Counted from the stretch's first letter, positions 1 to 6,267 are shown. The stretch: 9,290 nt of DNA from Actinomycetota bacterium (GCA_018268735.1 JAFDWA010000046.1:1-9290); one strand, 5' to 3'. Numbers and translations: made by a program. Notes: generated by a model from the sequence alone, not told the origin.

Positions 1-1125
1 CAGCGTGATGCGGTTGAGCACCTTGGACAGGTACTGCTCGGTCTGCGGGCCCGGCCGGATGCCTGGGATGAAGCCGCCCTGCTTGCGGAGGTTGTCGGCC
101 TGCTGGACGGGATCGAACGCGATCGCCGTGTAGAAGTACGTGAAGCCGATGATCAGGAGGGCGAGGAACGCGAGGTACACGAAGTTCCTCGTGTCCGCGA
201 GGTAGTCGTTGATGAACTTCGACACCGATGCTCCCCAGCCGTCCGACGGCAGCACCTGGCTCAGCAGCACCGGCAGGTTGATCACCGCCGCAGCGAAGAT
301 GATCGGGATCACGCCCGCCTGGTTGACCTTGAGCGGGATGTAGGTGCTCTGCCCCGCGTACATCCGTCGTCCGACCACGCGCTTGGCGAACTGCACCGGG
401 ATCCGCCGTTGACCCAGCTCGATGAACACGATGAACACGAGCAGGACCAGCGAGAAGGCGGAGAAGATGATGAGCTTCACCAGGCCGTTCTCTGCCGAGT
501 ACACCGCCGAGAACGCTGAAGGCAGGCCCGACACGACCGAGCAGAAGATGATGAGCGACATGCCGTTGCCGATGCCGCGGGTCGTGATGAGCTCGCCCAT
601 CCACATCAACATCGCGGAGCCAGCGGTGAAGGTCAGCACGATGAGGAACACGATCTGCGGGCTGAACCCGGGGACGAGGTCCAGGTTGGACTGACCCCCG
701 GTGAGGCCGCCACCGCCGTTGTGGAACAGGAACACCAGGCCGGTGGACTGCAGGACCGAGATCCCGATCGTGACGTAGCGGGTCCACTGCGTCGTCTTGG
801 CCTGGCCGACGGCGCCCTGCTCCTGCCACTCCTGCAGCTTCGGGATCACCACCGCGAGGATCTGCATGATGATCGATGCCGTGATGTACGGCATGATCCC
901 CAGTGCGAACAGGCTGAAGCGTGTCAGCGCCCGACCGGAGAACAGCTGGAGGAAGGCGAGCACACCACCCTGTCGAGCCTGGTCCTCGATCGCGCTCACC
1001 GCGTTCTGGTCGATGCCCGGAACGGGGATGTAGCTGCCGAAGCGGTACAGGACGAGCATCATCAGGGTGAACAGGACCTTGTTGCGCAGGTCCGGCACCT
1101 TGACGATGTTGCCGATTCGGGACAC
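1..1125 (-). CDS. secY: Protein translocase subunit SecY (3' end cut off by window)
   Basis: SecY forms the membrane channel of the Sec translocase, working with SecE, SecG and SecA, and receives nascent membrane and secreted proteins. The 375 visible codons give a clear SecY: N-terminal IGNIVKVPDLRNKVLFT, a first membrane helix near residues 17-33, the plug region SRFSLFALGIMPYI-like stretch near 64-82, the PKLQEWQ loop at 95-101, and hydrophobic segments near 117-134, 156-176, 188-208, 216-236, 271-290 and 314-334. The cytosolic loops essential for SecA and ribosome contact are present (ELGQRRIPVQFAKR at 236-249 and FIPGIRPG at 352-359). SecY is usually about 430-440 residues, so roughly the last 60 lie beyond base 1. 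The start is GTG at 1125-1123, chosen because the N-terminus fits the family and AGGAG lies 5 bases upstream. It follows rplO after 159 bases, the usual last-but-detached member of the spc cluster. Confidence 0.97.
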   Translation of the reverse strand, partial: MSRIGNIVKVPDLRNKVLFTLMMLVLYRFGSYIPVPGIDQNAVSAIEDQARQGGVLAFLQLFSGRALTRFSLFALGIMPYITASIIMQILAVVIPKLQEWQEQGAVGQAKTTQWTRYVTIGISVLQSTGLVFLFHNGGGGLTGGQSNLDLVPGFSPQIVFLIVLTFTAGSAMLMWMGELITTRGIGNGMSLIIFCSVVSGLPSAFSAVYSAENGLVKLIIFSAFSLVLLVFIVFIELGQRRIPVQFAKRVVGRRMYAGQSTYIPLKVNQAGVIPIIFAAAVINLPVLLSQVLPSDGWGASVSKFINDYLADTRNFVYLAFLALLIIGFTYFYTAIAFDPVQQADNLRKQGGFIPGIRPGPQTEQYLSKVLNRITL

Positions 1126-1130
1126 TGAGA

Positions 1131-1135
1131 CTCCT
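1131..1135 (-). promoter_or_regulatory. Ribosome binding site of secY
   Basis: AGGAG on the minus strand ends 5 bases before the GTG at 1125-1123. It supports this GTG as the secY start; no in-frame ATG with a comparable site lies nearby. Confidence 0.75.
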
Positions 1136-1191
1136 GGGCGGATCCGAGGTGTCAGGTTGCCCTGATCACCGTCGACCGGTTCGTTCGGGCC

Positions 1192-1207
1192 GGAGCAGGT
1201 GCGCTCC
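1192..1207 (-). repeat. Short inverted repeat (possible hairpin) before secY
   Basis: GGAGC and GCTCC form a 5-base stem around a 6-base loop, flanked by GGCC-rich sequence that could extend pairing. There is no T-run after it on the minus strand, so it is not a standard intrinsic terminator. It might attenuate or stabilise the secY message, or be incidental in GC-rich DNA. Confidence 0.25.
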
Positions 1208-1229
1208 CGCCGCCCCCGGCCGGTGGTCG

Positions 1230-1255
1230 AGGGTAGCCGAGGGGGCCGCCCGCAA
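1230..1255 (-). promoter_or_regulatory. Weak candidate promoter upstream of secY
   Basis: On the minus strand TACCCT (1235-1230) fits the TAnnnT type of -10 element common in Actinomycetota. The best -35-like hexamer, TTGCGG (1255-1250), is only 14 bases upstream, shorter than the usual 16-18, so the -35 is doubtful. The position, about 105 bases before the secY start and inside the only sizeable gap, makes it plausible. Chance occurrence of a TAnnnT is not excluded. Confidence 0.22.
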
Positions 1256-1284
1256 CGGTGTCCCGCTGCAGCGACCCCGACGGA

Positions 1285-1770
1285 TCAGCGGTTGGTGTGG
1301 GCAGAACCGGAGAACGCAGGACGCACGGCGAACGGCAACGGCAGCTTCTCGACCGTGCCACCCGCGGCGACGATCGCCTCCTCCGCTGCCTTCGAGCACG
1401 CGTGGACCCGAACCGTGACCTTGCGGTCGAGCTCGCCTCGGGCGAGCACCTTGACGAGCGCACCCTTGGACACGAGGCCCTTGGAGCGCAGCGTGTCGGG
1501 GGTGATCTCGTCGAGGCCCGAGGCGGTGATCGTGTCCAGGTTGACCGCCTGGTACTCGACCCGGAACGGGTTGTTGAAGCCGCGCAGCTTCGGCACCCGC
1601 ATGGACATCGGGAGCTGACCGCCCTCGAAGCTGACCGGGATGGTGGAGCGCGCCTTCTGGCCCTTCGTGCCGCGGCCGGCGGTCTTGCCGCCCTTGCCGC
1701 CGATGCCGCGACCGACGCGCTTGCGCCGCTTGCGTGAGCCCTCCGCGGGCTTCAGATCGTGGATCTTCAT
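1285..1770 (-). CDS. rplO: 50S ribosomal protein L15
   Basis: L15 binds 23S rRNA late in large-subunit assembly. The 161-residue product opens with MKIHDLKPAEGS and a Gly/Arg/Lys-rich RNA-binding stretch at about residues 10-42 (GRGIGGKGGKTAGRG), followed by FEGGQLPMSMRVPKLRGF at 48-65, the L15 hallmark, and an Ala/Val-rich globular domain ending near LPLPFAVRPAF. It is slightly longer than the usual 145-150 residues because of a short C-terminal extension. The ATG at 1770 is preferred: AAGAGG (1785-1780) sits 9 bases upstream, whereas a TTG at 1779 would have no spacing to that site. Only one base separates it from the rpmD stop, so translation is probably coupled. It is the last ribosomal-protein gene before secY. 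Confidence 0.96.
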   Translation of the reverse strand: MKIHDLKPAEGSRKRRKRVGRGIGGKGGKTAGRGTKGQKARSTIPVSFEGGQLPMSMRVPKLRGFNNPFRVEYQAVNLDTITASGLDEITPDTLRSKGLVSKGALVKVLARGELDRKVTVRVHACSKAAEEAIVAAGGTVEKLPLPFAVRPAFSGSAHTNR

Positions 1771-1771
1771 G

Positions 1772-1954
1772 TCAGTCAACCTCTTCGATCTCGACGAGGT
1801 GCGGGACCTTCTGGATCTGACCGCGGAGCTCCGGGGTGTCGACCAGCACGTGGGTCTTGCCGATGCGACCGAGTCCGAGCGCCCGCAGCGTTCCGCGCTG
1901 CTTGGGCTTGGTCCCGATCGACGAGCGCACCTGTGTCACCTTGACGTGTCCCAT
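1772..1954 (-). CDS. rpmD: 50S ribosomal protein L30
   Basis: L30 is a small 23S rRNA-binding protein of the large subunit. The 60-residue product shows the family pattern: a first strand (VKVTQVRSSIG), the basic turn PKQRGTLRALGLGRIGKT and the end strand HLVEIEE. Its length is normal. Two adjacent ATG codons (1957 and 1954) overlap the rpsE stop; the one at 1954 is taken because GAGG at 1965-1962 is 7 bases from it and only 4 from the other, but the longer form, with one more Met, cannot be ruled out. The rpsE stop and this ATG share one base (TGATG), suggesting re-initiation by the same ribosomes. rplO follows after one base. Confidence 0.93.
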   Translation of the reverse strand: MGHVKVTQVRSSIGTKPKQRGTLRALGLGRIGKTHVLVDTPELRGQIQKVPHLVEIEEVD

Positions 1955-2520
1955 CATGCGACCTCGGTCGGCTCGGGAGCCGGACCGCGCTCCGCCTCCT
2001 GGTAGGCGCGCAGCAGGCCGGCGGGGATGATCTCGTCGACCGGCAGGCCCCGCAGCGCGGCGATCTCGTCGGGTCGTCGCTGCTGGCGCAGGCCGTCGAC
2101 GGTGGCCTTGGCGATGTTGATGTAGTTCGAGGAGCCGAGCGACTTGCACAGCACGTCGTGGATCCCGGCCTCCTCGAGGATCGCCCGAGCCGCACCGCCG
2201 GCGATGACGCCGGTACCAGGTGCAGCCGGCTTCAGCAGCACACGTCCAGCACCGACCACTCCGATCACGGGATGGATGATGGTCCCGCCGGCCAGGGGAA
2301 CGGTGAAGAGGTTCTTGCGGGCCTCCTCGGTGCCCTTCTGGATGGCGAGGGGCACCTCCTTCGCCTTGCCGTAGCCCAGGCCGACCCGGCCGGCGCCGTC
2401 GCCGATCACCACGAGGGCGGTGAAGGAGAAGCGGCGACCGCCCTTCACCACCTTCGCGACGCGGTTGATGTTGATGACCCGCGACTCGCGGAGGCTCATG
2501 TCGTTGTCGTTCGTCGGCAT
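1954..2520 (-). CDS. rpsE: 30S ribosomal protein S5
   Basis: S5 lies at the mRNA entry side of the small subunit and affects decoding accuracy. The 188-residue product contains the N-terminal double-stranded-RNA-binding fold (about 12-77) with [20 protein letters not shown], the loop where spectinomycin-resistance changes arise in other bacteria (VKGGRR, 25-30), the glycine-rich [21 protein letters not shown], and the C-terminal domain with [17 protein letters not shown] at 104-120 and [14 protein letters not shown] at 127-140. An acidic/proline tail (PAPEPTEVA) follows. The ATG at 2520 overlaps the rplR stop by one base (TGATG); an internal Met at residue 8 is a possible but less likely start. 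It is followed by rpmD with the same kind of overlap. Confidence 0.97.
   Translation of the reverse strand: MPTNDNDMSLRESRVININRVAKVVKGGRRFSFTALVVIGDGAGRVGLGYGKAKEVPLAIQKGTEEARKNLFTVPLAGGTIIHPVIGVVGAGRVLLKPAAPGTGVIAGGAARAILEEAGIHDVLCKSLGSSNYINIAKATVDGLRQQRRPDEIAALRGLPVDEIIPAGLLRAYQEAERGPAPEPTEVA
1962..1965 (-). promoter_or_regulatory. Ribosome binding site deciding the rpmD start
   Basis: GAGG lies within the last codons of rpsE. It is 7 bases from the ATG at 1954 and 4 bases from the ATG at 1957, which favours the former. The difference between the two starts is one methionine. Confidence 0.45.
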
Positions 2521-2885
2521 CAGAACTCCAGTCCTGCTTCACGTGCAGCGTCGGCGACGGCTGCGACACGACCGTGGTAGCGGAACCCGCCACGGTCGAA
2601 CACGACGCGCTCGATGCCGGCCGCCTTGGCCCGCTCGGCCACGAGGGCTCCCACCTTCGCCGCCGCGGCGACGTTGCCGGTCGCCCCGGAACGCAGGTCG
2701 GGTTCGTGCGTGCTCGCTGCCGCCAGGGTGACGCCAGCGCGGTCGTCGATCACCTGCGCGACCACGTGCCGGTTGGAGCGGAACACCGCCAGGCGCGGCC
2801 GCTCGGCGGTTCCGGCCACGTGCCGCCGAACCCGAGCGTGGCGCCGGGTCCGGCCGTCACGCTTCTGCTTGCTCTTGTCGCTCAT
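2520..2885 (-). CDS. rplR: 50S ribosomal protein L18
   Basis: L18 binds 5S rRNA and, with L5, helps build the central protuberance. The 121-residue product has a very basic N-terminus ([19 protein letters not shown], residues 4-22), the core [21 protein letters not shown], and the C-terminal signature [34 protein letters not shown] end covering about residues 92-121. Length and order match the family. The ATG at 2885 follows rplF after 40 bases, the largest spacing inside the cluster apart from that before secY, with only a modest AGGGG ribosome site. A possible 10-codon reading frame in that spacer ends in an ATGA overlap with this start (see separate entry). Downstream it overlaps rpsE by one base. 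Confidence 0.97.
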   Translation of the reverse strand: MSDKSKQKRDGRTRRHARVRRHVAGTAERPRLAVFRSNRHVVAQVIDDRAGVTLAAASTHEPDLRSGATGNVAAAAKVGALVAERAKAAGIERVVFDRGGFRYHGRVAAVADAAREAGLEF

Positions 2886-2914
2886 CGATCAGCCCCTACG
2901 TGCGGCTCGGTCAT
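2882..2914 (-). CDS. Possible 10-codon leader ORF before rplR
   Basis: In the 40-base spacer between rplF and rplR, an ATG at 2914-2912 opens a frame of ten codons ([10 protein letters not shown]) whose TGA overlaps the rplR ATG as ATGA, the same overlap used by several real genes in this cluster. Upstream there is only a weak purine stretch (GGGCGGA). It may be a coupling device that delivers ribosomes to rplR, or it may be chance: at this length there is no coding evidence. No family resemblance is seen. Confidence 0.15.
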   Translation of the reverse strand: MTEPHVGADR

Positions 2915-2925
2915 CGGTCCGCCCG

Positions 2926-3462
2926 TCACTTGCCGGCCTTGCCGGCCTTGCGGCGGACGTGCTCGTCGGTGTAGCGGACGCCCTTGCCCTTGTACGGCTC
3001 GGGCTTGCGCCACTCACGGATGTTGGCGGCCACCTGGCCGACCAGCTGCTTGTCGATCCCGTGCACCTCGATGCGCGTGGGCTGCGGGACGTTGAACGTG
3101 ATGCCATCAGGAGCATCGACGACGACCGGGTGCGAGAACCCGAGCGAGAGCTCGAGCCCGGCGCCCTTGGCCTGGGCGCGGTAGCCGACGCCGACGATGT
3201 CGAGGTCCTTCTGGAAGCCGGTCGTCACGCCGGTGACCATGTTCTGCAGCAGCGAGCGGACGAGTCCGTGCTGCGAGCGAGCGATCCGATCGTCACCCGA
3301 ACGCTCGACGACGACGGTGTCGCCGTCCTGGCGCACGCTCACCAGGTCGGACACGGTCCGCGAGAGCTCTCCCTTCGGACCCTTCACAGAGACCGACTGA
3401 CCGTCGATCGTGACGGTGACATCGCTCGGCACCGTGATCGGGGCCTTGCCGATGCGAGACAT
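2926..3462 (-). CDS. rplF: 50S ribosomal protein L6
   Basis: L6 binds 23S rRNA near the sarcin-ricin loop and the factor-binding site. The 178-residue product is full length and shows both repeated L6 domains: the first begins [15 protein letters not shown] and contains [10 protein letters not shown] (27-36) and [15 protein letters not shown] (69-83); the second contains VGVGYRAQ (91-98), LGFSHPV (107-113) and the C-terminal signature [16 protein letters not shown] (149-164). The tail ends in the basic repeat KAGKAGK, encoded by a 9-base tandem repeat. The start has a strong GAGGTGA site 4 bases upstream and lies 13 bases after the rpsH stop. Confidence 0.98.
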   Translation of the reverse strand: MSRIGKAPITVPSDVTVTIDGQSVSVKGPKGELSRTVSDLVSVRQDGDTVVVERSGDDRIARSQHGLVRSLLQNMVTGVTTGFQKDLDIVGVGYRAQAKGAGLELSLGFSHPVVVDAPDGITFNVPQPTRIEVHGIDKQLVGQVAANIREWRKPEPYKGKGVRYTDEHVRRKAGKAGK

Positions 3463-3466
3463 CAGT

Positions 3467-3473
3467 TCACCTC
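3467..3473 (-). promoter_or_regulatory. Ribosome binding site of rplF
   Basis: GAGGTGA in the 13-base gap between rpsH and rplF matches seven bases of the 16S anti-Shine-Dalgarno complement. The GAGG core is 7 bases from the ATG at 3462, fixing that start. Confidence 0.8.
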
Positions 3474-3475
3474 AC

Positions 3476-3880
3476 TCACCAGACATGGCACAGGACCTCA
3501 CCACCGATCCGCTGGCGGCGAGCCTCGCGGTCGGTCATGAGTCCCTTGCTCGTGGACAGGACGGCGATGCCGAGGCCTCCGAGGACGCGCTCGAGCTCGT
3601 CGTGCTTGCGGTAGACCCGCAGGCCCGGCTTGGAGACACGTCGCAAGCCGGAGATGACGCGGCGACGCTCCTCTGAGTACTTCATGTCGATGTTCAGGTA
3701 CTGGCCGGGCCCTGCGGGGTTCTCGGTCACGGTGAACCCGACGATGTAGCCCTCGCTCTGCAGCAGGCCGGCAAGGGCCTCCTTCAGCTTCGAGGACGGC
3801 ATCTTGACCTCGTCGTGCATCGCGATGTTCGCGTTGCGGATCCGGGTCAGCATGTCGGCGATGGGGTCGGTCATGGTCAT
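3476..3880 (-). CDS. rpsH: 30S ribosomal protein S8
   Basis: S8 binds helix 21 of 16S rRNA early in small-subunit assembly; in E. coli it also represses the spc operon. The 134-residue product is of standard length, with N-terminal [14 protein letters not shown] (5-18), [15 protein letters not shown] (26-40) and the C-terminal signature [14 protein letters not shown] (109-122) followed by GGEVLCHVW. Two ATGs (3880, 3874) are in frame; the first is chosen because [11 protein letters not shown] is a common N-terminus and GGGGAGGG ends 8 bases before it. It lies 16 bases after rpsN and 13 before rplF. Whether it autoregulates here cannot be seen; the L24/L5 junction used in E. coli has no intergenic space in this genome. 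Confidence 0.98.
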   Translation of the reverse strand: MTMTDPIADMLTRIRNANIAMHDEVKMPSSKLKEALAGLLQSEGYIVGFTVTENPAGPGQYLNIDMKYSEERRRVISGLRRVSKPGLRVYRKHDELERVLGGLGIAVLSTSKGLMTDREARRQRIGGEVLCHVW

Positions 3881-3888
3881 GTCGAACG

Positions 3889-3896
3889 CCCTCCCC
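3889..3896 (-). promoter_or_regulatory. Ribosome binding site of rpsH
   Basis: GGGGAGGG occupies the 16-base gap after rpsN and ends 8 bases before the ATG at 3880. It favours that ATG over the in-frame ATG two codons later. Confidence 0.65.
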
Positions 3897-4082
3897 TCAC
3901 CAACTGGCCTTGGTCACGCCCGGGATCTCACCCGCATGGGCGAGATCGCGCAGGCACACGCGGCACAGGCCGAACTTGCGGTACACCGAGCGCGGACGAC
4001 CACACCGGCGGCACCGGGTGTAGGCCCGCACCTTGAACTTGGGCTTGCGCTGCTGCTTCTGCTTCAGAGCCTCGGTCGCCAT
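3897..4082 (-). CDS. rpsN: 30S ribosomal protein S14, zinc-binding type (type Z)
   Basis: S14 sits in the head of the small subunit beside S3 and S10. At 61 residues this is the short form, with Cys24, Cys27, Cys40 and Cys43 in a CxxC-x12-CxxC arrangement expected to bind one zinc ion, in contrast to the longer cysteine-free form of about 100 residues. Other signatures are [18 protein letters not shown] (26-43) and the end [11 protein letters not shown]. This form is often also written rpsZ or rpsN1. The ATG overlaps the rplE stop by one base (TAATG); that is the only TAA stop among the genes here. rpsH follows after 16 bases, the standard L5-S14-S8 order. Confidence 0.97.
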   Translation of the reverse strand: MATEALKQKQQRKPKFKVRAYTRCRRCGRPRSVYRKFGLCRVCLRDLAHAGEIPGVTKASW

Positions 4083-4651
4083 TACTGCTGCCCTTCACGA
4101 CGGAACGGGAAGCCGAAGGCGTCGAGCAGGGCGCGGCCTTCGGCATCGGTTCGAGCGGTGGTCACGATCGTGATGTCCATCCCCCGGGAGGCATCGATCT
4201 TGTCGTAGTCGATCTCCGGGAAGATCAGCTGTTCGGTCACGCCGAAGGTGTAGTTGCCCCGACCGTCGAAGCTCTTCGACGGGAGACCCCGGAAGTCGCG
4301 GATGCGGGGGATCGCCAGCGTGATCAGCCGGTCGAAGAACTCCCACATGTTGTCCCCGCGCAGGGTGACCTTGACGCCGATCGCATTGCCCTCGCGGAGC
4401 TTGAACCCTGCGATCGACTTCTTGGCCTTCGTGATCACGGGCTTCTGCCCGCAGATCGCCGTCATGTCCTCGACGACCTTGTCGAGGAGACCGCGGTTCT
4501 CGGTCGCCTTGCCGGCGCCGACGTTCACCACGATCTTCTCGAGGCGAGGGACCTCCATGACGTTGCCGAGTCCGAGCGACTCCTTGAGCGACGCGCGGAT
4601 CTCGTCGTTGTAGCGGCTCTTCAGCCGGGGAAGGGTCACGGTGGGGCTCAC
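4082..4651 (-). CDS. rplE: 50S ribosomal protein L5
   Basis: L5 binds 5S rRNA and contacts the P-site tRNA from the central protuberance. The 189-residue product is slightly longer than the usual 179-187 and carries the family features: [14 protein letters not shown] (9-22), [14 protein letters not shown] (34-47), [20 protein letters not shown] (75-94), [17 protein letters not shown] (119-135), [11 protein letters not shown] (137-147) and [10 protein letters not shown] (158-167). The start is GTG at 4651, because no ATG lies at a suitable position and a strong GGAGGTGA site lies just upstream inside the end of rplX. The start overlaps the rplX stop as GTGA, and the stop overlaps rpsN as TAATG, so both ends are tightly coupled. 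Confidence 0.97.
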   Translation of the reverse strand: MSPTVTLPRLKSRYNDEIRASLKESLGLGNVMEVPRLEKIVVNVGAGKATENRGLLDKVVEDMTAICGQKPVITKAKKSIAGFKLREGNAIGVKVTLRGDNMWEFFDRLITLAIPRIRDFRGLPSKSFDGRGNYTFGVTEQLIFPEIDYDKIDASRGMDITIVTTARTDAEGRALLDAFGFPFRREGQQ

Positions 4652-4968
4652 AGGTCACCTCCGTTCGATCGGGCGATACGCGCCTTGGTGCCGTCGGCGC
4701 CGATGCGGTAGCCGACCCGGGTCGAGCGACCGGTGCTGTCGATCAGCGTGACGTTCGAGATGTGGATCGGCATCGCCTTGTCGATGATGCCGCCCTGCTG
4801 CATCGCGCGAGTCGGCTTCTGGTGGCGCTTCGCCACGTTGACGCCCTCGACGATGACCTTGCCGGCGGCGGGGTCGACCGACATGACCTCGCCCTCCTTG
4901 CCCTTGTCCTTGCCGGACAGGACACGGACCTTGTCACCCTTGCGGATCTTGAGCTTGGGAGCGCTCAT
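4648..4968 (-). CDS. rplX: 50S ribosomal protein L24
   Basis: L24 is an assembly-initiating 23S rRNA-binding protein near the tunnel exit. The 106-residue product has the KOW motif at its N-terminus ([20 protein letters not shown], about 7-26), then [16 protein letters not shown] (38-53), the [15 protein letters not shown] segment (59-73) and [16 protein letters not shown] near the end. Length is normal. The ATG at 4968 lies 3 bases after the rplN stop, and its ribosome site is a 10-base match buried in the end of rplN. The stop overlaps the GTG of rplE as GTGA. Confidence 0.97.
   Translation of the reverse strand: MSAPKLKIRKGDKVRVLSGKDKGKEGEVMSVDPAAGKVIVEGVNVAKRHQKPTRAMQQGGIIDKAMPIHISNVTLIDSTGRSTRVGYRIGADGTKARIARSNGGDL
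4655..4662 (-). promoter_or_regulatory. Ribosome binding site of rplE, inside rplX
   Basis: GGAGGTGA, eight bases complementary to the 16S 3' end, lies within the last codons of rplX (Asn-Gly-Gly-Asp-Leu). Its GGAGG core is 6 bases from the GTG at 4651. It decides the non-ATG start of rplE and compensates for the weaker start codon. Confidence 0.85.
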
Positions 4969-4971
4969 GGG

Positions 4972-5340
4972 TCAGATCACCTCCGGCGCGAGCGACACGA
5001 TGCGCATGAACTTCTTGTCGCGGAGCTCCCGGCCCACCGGACCGAAGATGCGCGTGCCTCGGGGCTGGCGCTGGTCGTTGATGAGGACCGCTGCGTTCTC
5101 GTCGAAGCGGATGTAGCTCCCGTCGGGACGCCGCCGCTCCTTCTTGGTGCGGACGACGACGCACTTGACGACGTCGCCCTTCTTGACCGCGGCACCCGGC
5201 AGTGCGTCCTTCACGGTTGCCACGAACACGTCGCCGATCGATGCGTAGCGGCGACGTGAGCCACCGAGCACCTTGATGACGAGCACCTCGCGGGCGCCGG
5301 AGTTGTCGGCCACTCGGAGCCGTGTCTCCTGCTGGATCAT
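4972..5340 (-). CDS. rplN: 50S ribosomal protein L14
   Basis: L14 binds 23S rRNA at the subunit interface, contributes to bridges with 16S rRNA, and is the docking site of the silencing factor RsfS in other bacteria. The 122-residue product is exactly of family length, beginning [16 protein letters not shown] and containing [18 protein letters not shown] (21-38), [16 protein letters not shown] (52-67), [12 protein letters not shown] (78-89), the signature [13 protein letters not shown] (94-106) and [13 protein letters not shown]. In E. coli it is the first spc gene with its own promoter; here its ATG overlaps the rpsQ stop (ATGA), leaving no room for an intergenic promoter. It is followed by rplX after 3 bases. 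Confidence 0.98.
   Translation of the reverse strand: MIQQETRLRVADNSGAREVLVIKVLGGSRRRYASIGDVFVATVKDALPGAAVKKGDVVKCVVVRTKKERRRPDGSYIRFDENAAVLINDQRQPRGTRIFGPVGRELRDKKFMRIVSLAPEVI
4975..4984 (-). promoter_or_regulatory. Extended Shine-Dalgarno of rplX, inside rplN
   Basis: GGAGGTGATC pairs over ten bases with the conserved 3' end of 16S rRNA (GATCACCTCC). It encodes the last residues of L14 (Glu-Val-Ile with part of Pro). The GGAGG core is 11 bases from the rplX ATG at 4968, a rather long spacing. Confidence 0.75.
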
Positions 5341-5615
5341 CGGGCACGCTCCACGATCTCGAGGACCCGCCAGCGCTTCAGCTTGGACAGCGGCCGGGTC
5401 TCCATCACGCGGACCCGGTCGCCGACGTTGAGGTCGTTGGTCTCGTCGTGCACGTAGAGCTTCTTGTCCCGCCGCATGGTCTTGTTGTACCGAGGGTGGC
5501 GGACCCGCTCGGTCACGGTGACGATCGCGGTGCGATCCATCTTGTTGGACGTCACGATCCCCTCCCGCACCTTGCGGGCGTTTCGTTCGGTGGTCGTCGT
5601 CGCGTCGTCGCTCAT
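5337..5615 (-). CDS. rpsQ: 30S ribosomal protein S17
   Basis: S17 is a primary 16S rRNA-binding protein with an OB fold. The 92-residue product has a short Thr-rich leader ([17 protein letters not shown], residues 3-19) before the core [40 protein letters not shown] (39-58), the signature [20 protein letters not shown] (65-84) and an ILE-type end (LEIVERAR). The extra N-terminal residues are common in Actinomycetota. The ATG overlaps the rpmC stop as ATGA, and its own stop overlaps rplN the same way, so this gene joins the S10 and spc groups without a break. Confidence 0.97.
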   Translation of the reverse strand: MSDDATTTTERNARKVREGIVTSNKMDRTAIVTVTERVRHPRYNKTMRRDKKLYVHDETNDLNVGDRVRVMETRPLSKLKRWRVLEIVERAR

Positions 5616-5836
5616 GACGCCTCGCTCCCGGCCGCGGCCTCAGCCGCCTCGATCTCACGGGCCCGCAGCTCCGTGTGGATGCGGGCGATGTCCTTCTTGG
5701 TCCGGCCGATGCGAGCCGAGTTCTCCAGCTGTCCGGTGGCCAGCTGGAAGCGCAGCTTGAACAGGCGGTCCTTCTCCTCGGCAAGCCGGTCGAACAGCTG
5801 CTCGTCGCCCAGGTGGGACACAGACTCCTTCGACAT
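5612..5836 (-). CDS. rpmC: 50S ribosomal protein L29
   Basis: L29 is a small helical protein at the polypeptide tunnel exit, next to L23. The 74-residue product shows the two-helix pattern: [29 protein letters not shown] (8-36, the long first helix with the [15 protein letters not shown] signature) and [17 protein letters not shown] (45-61). The Ala/Glu-rich tail ([11 protein letters not shown]) extends it slightly beyond the usual 60-70 residues. The ATG at 5836 shares one base with the rplP stop (TGATG); AGGAGG (5849-5844) lies 7 bases upstream inside rplP. Its TGA overlaps the rpsQ start. Confidence 0.95.
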   Translation of the reverse strand: MSKESVSHLGDEQLFDRLAEEKDRLFKLRFQLATGQLENSARIGRTKKDIARIHTELRAREIEAAEAAAGSEAS

Positions 5837-6252
5837 CAGTAGCCCTCCTCCCTGGTGATGATCTTCGCCTTGACCGGCAGCTTCTGGATCGCCCGGTCGA
5901 GCGCTCCGCGTGCGGTCGCCTCGTCGGGGTAGCTGAGCTCGAACAGGACACGGCCCGGGCGCACGACGGCGACCCATCGCTCCGGGTTCCCCTTGCCGGA
6001 ACCCATGCGCGTCTCCGCCGGCTTCTGGGTGACCGGCTTGTCCGGGAAGACGTTGATCCAGACCTTGCCGCCACGCTTGATGTGGCGCGTCATGGCGATA
6101 CGGGCCGCCTCGATCTGACGTGCGGTGATCCAGCCCGGCTCGAGCGCCTGGATCCCGTACTGGCCGTGGGTCACCGAGGTGCCGCCCTTGGCCATTCCCT
6201 TGGTGCGACCGCGGTGCTGCTTGCGGTGCTTGACCTTGCGGGGCATCAACAT
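5836..6252 (-). CDS. rplP: 50S ribosomal protein L16
   Basis: L16 helps organise the A-site side of the peptidyl-transferase region and is a late assembly protein. The 138-residue product is of family length. Signatures are [15 protein letters not shown] (1-15), [22 protein letters not shown] (30-51), [22 protein letters not shown] (54-75), and [21 protein letters not shown] (82-102), which contains the arginine region that is hydroxylated in E. coli. The frame stays open far upstream through rpsC, but the start is the ATG at 6252: it gives the family N-terminus and has AAAGGA 9 bases upstream. An ATG at 6246 (MPRKV) is an alternative. It is 20 bases after rpsC and overlaps rpmC by one base. 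Confidence 0.97.
   Translation of the reverse strand: MLMPRKVKHRKQHRGRTKGMAKGGTSVTHGQYGIQALEPGWITARQIEAARIAMTRHIKRGGKVWINVFPDKPVTQKPAETRMGSGKGNPERWVAVVRPGRVLFELSYPDEATARGALDRAIQKLPVKAKIITREEGY
5844..5849 (-). promoter_or_regulatory. Ribosome binding site of rpmC, inside rplP
   Basis: AGGAGG, within a longer purine run encoding the final Arg-Glu-Glu-Gly of L16, lies 7 bases before the ATG at 5836 and fixes the rpmC start. Confidence 0.75.
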
Positions 6253-6261
6253 GGTCGTCCG

Positions 6262-6267
6262 TCCTTT
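6262..6267 (-). promoter_or_regulatory. Ribosome binding site of rplP
   Basis: AAAGGA in the 20-base rpsC-rplP gap ends 9 bases before the ATG at 6252 (15 from the ATG at 6246), favouring the MLMPRKV start. Confidence 0.65.

Larger units (their letters stand above)
1126..1284 (-). other. Intergenic region between rplO and secY
   Basis: This 159-base gap is the only non-coding stretch above 100 bases in the window. It is very GC-rich and contains the secY ribosome binding site, a possible -10-like TACCCT at 1235-1230 and a short GC-rich inverted repeat at 1192-1207. Open frames crossing it lack recognisable protein content. It could hold a promoter for secY and the genes beyond it, or an attenuating hairpin, or simply be a leader. 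The sequence alone does not settle which. Confidence 0.6.

Noticed and set aside
422..694. A 90-codon plus-strand frame opposite secY
   Set aside because: It lies antisense to conserved SecY membrane segments, and its Met/Thr/Ser-rich product has no recognisable features.
1192..1207. Intrinsic terminator between rplO and secY
   Set aside because: The stem is only five bases and is not followed by a T-run on the minus strand, so it is listed only as a possible hairpin.
1771..1779. A TTG at 1779 as an alternative start of rplO giving three extra residues
   Set aside because: The AAGAGG site would directly abut the TTG, while the ATG at 1770 is 9 bases away and gives the standard L15 N-terminus.
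1772..2593. The rpmD frame stays open through rpsE for 273 codons
   Set aside because: The part before MGHVKVTQ is a frame-shifted reading of rpsE without family resemblance; L30 is normally about 60 residues.
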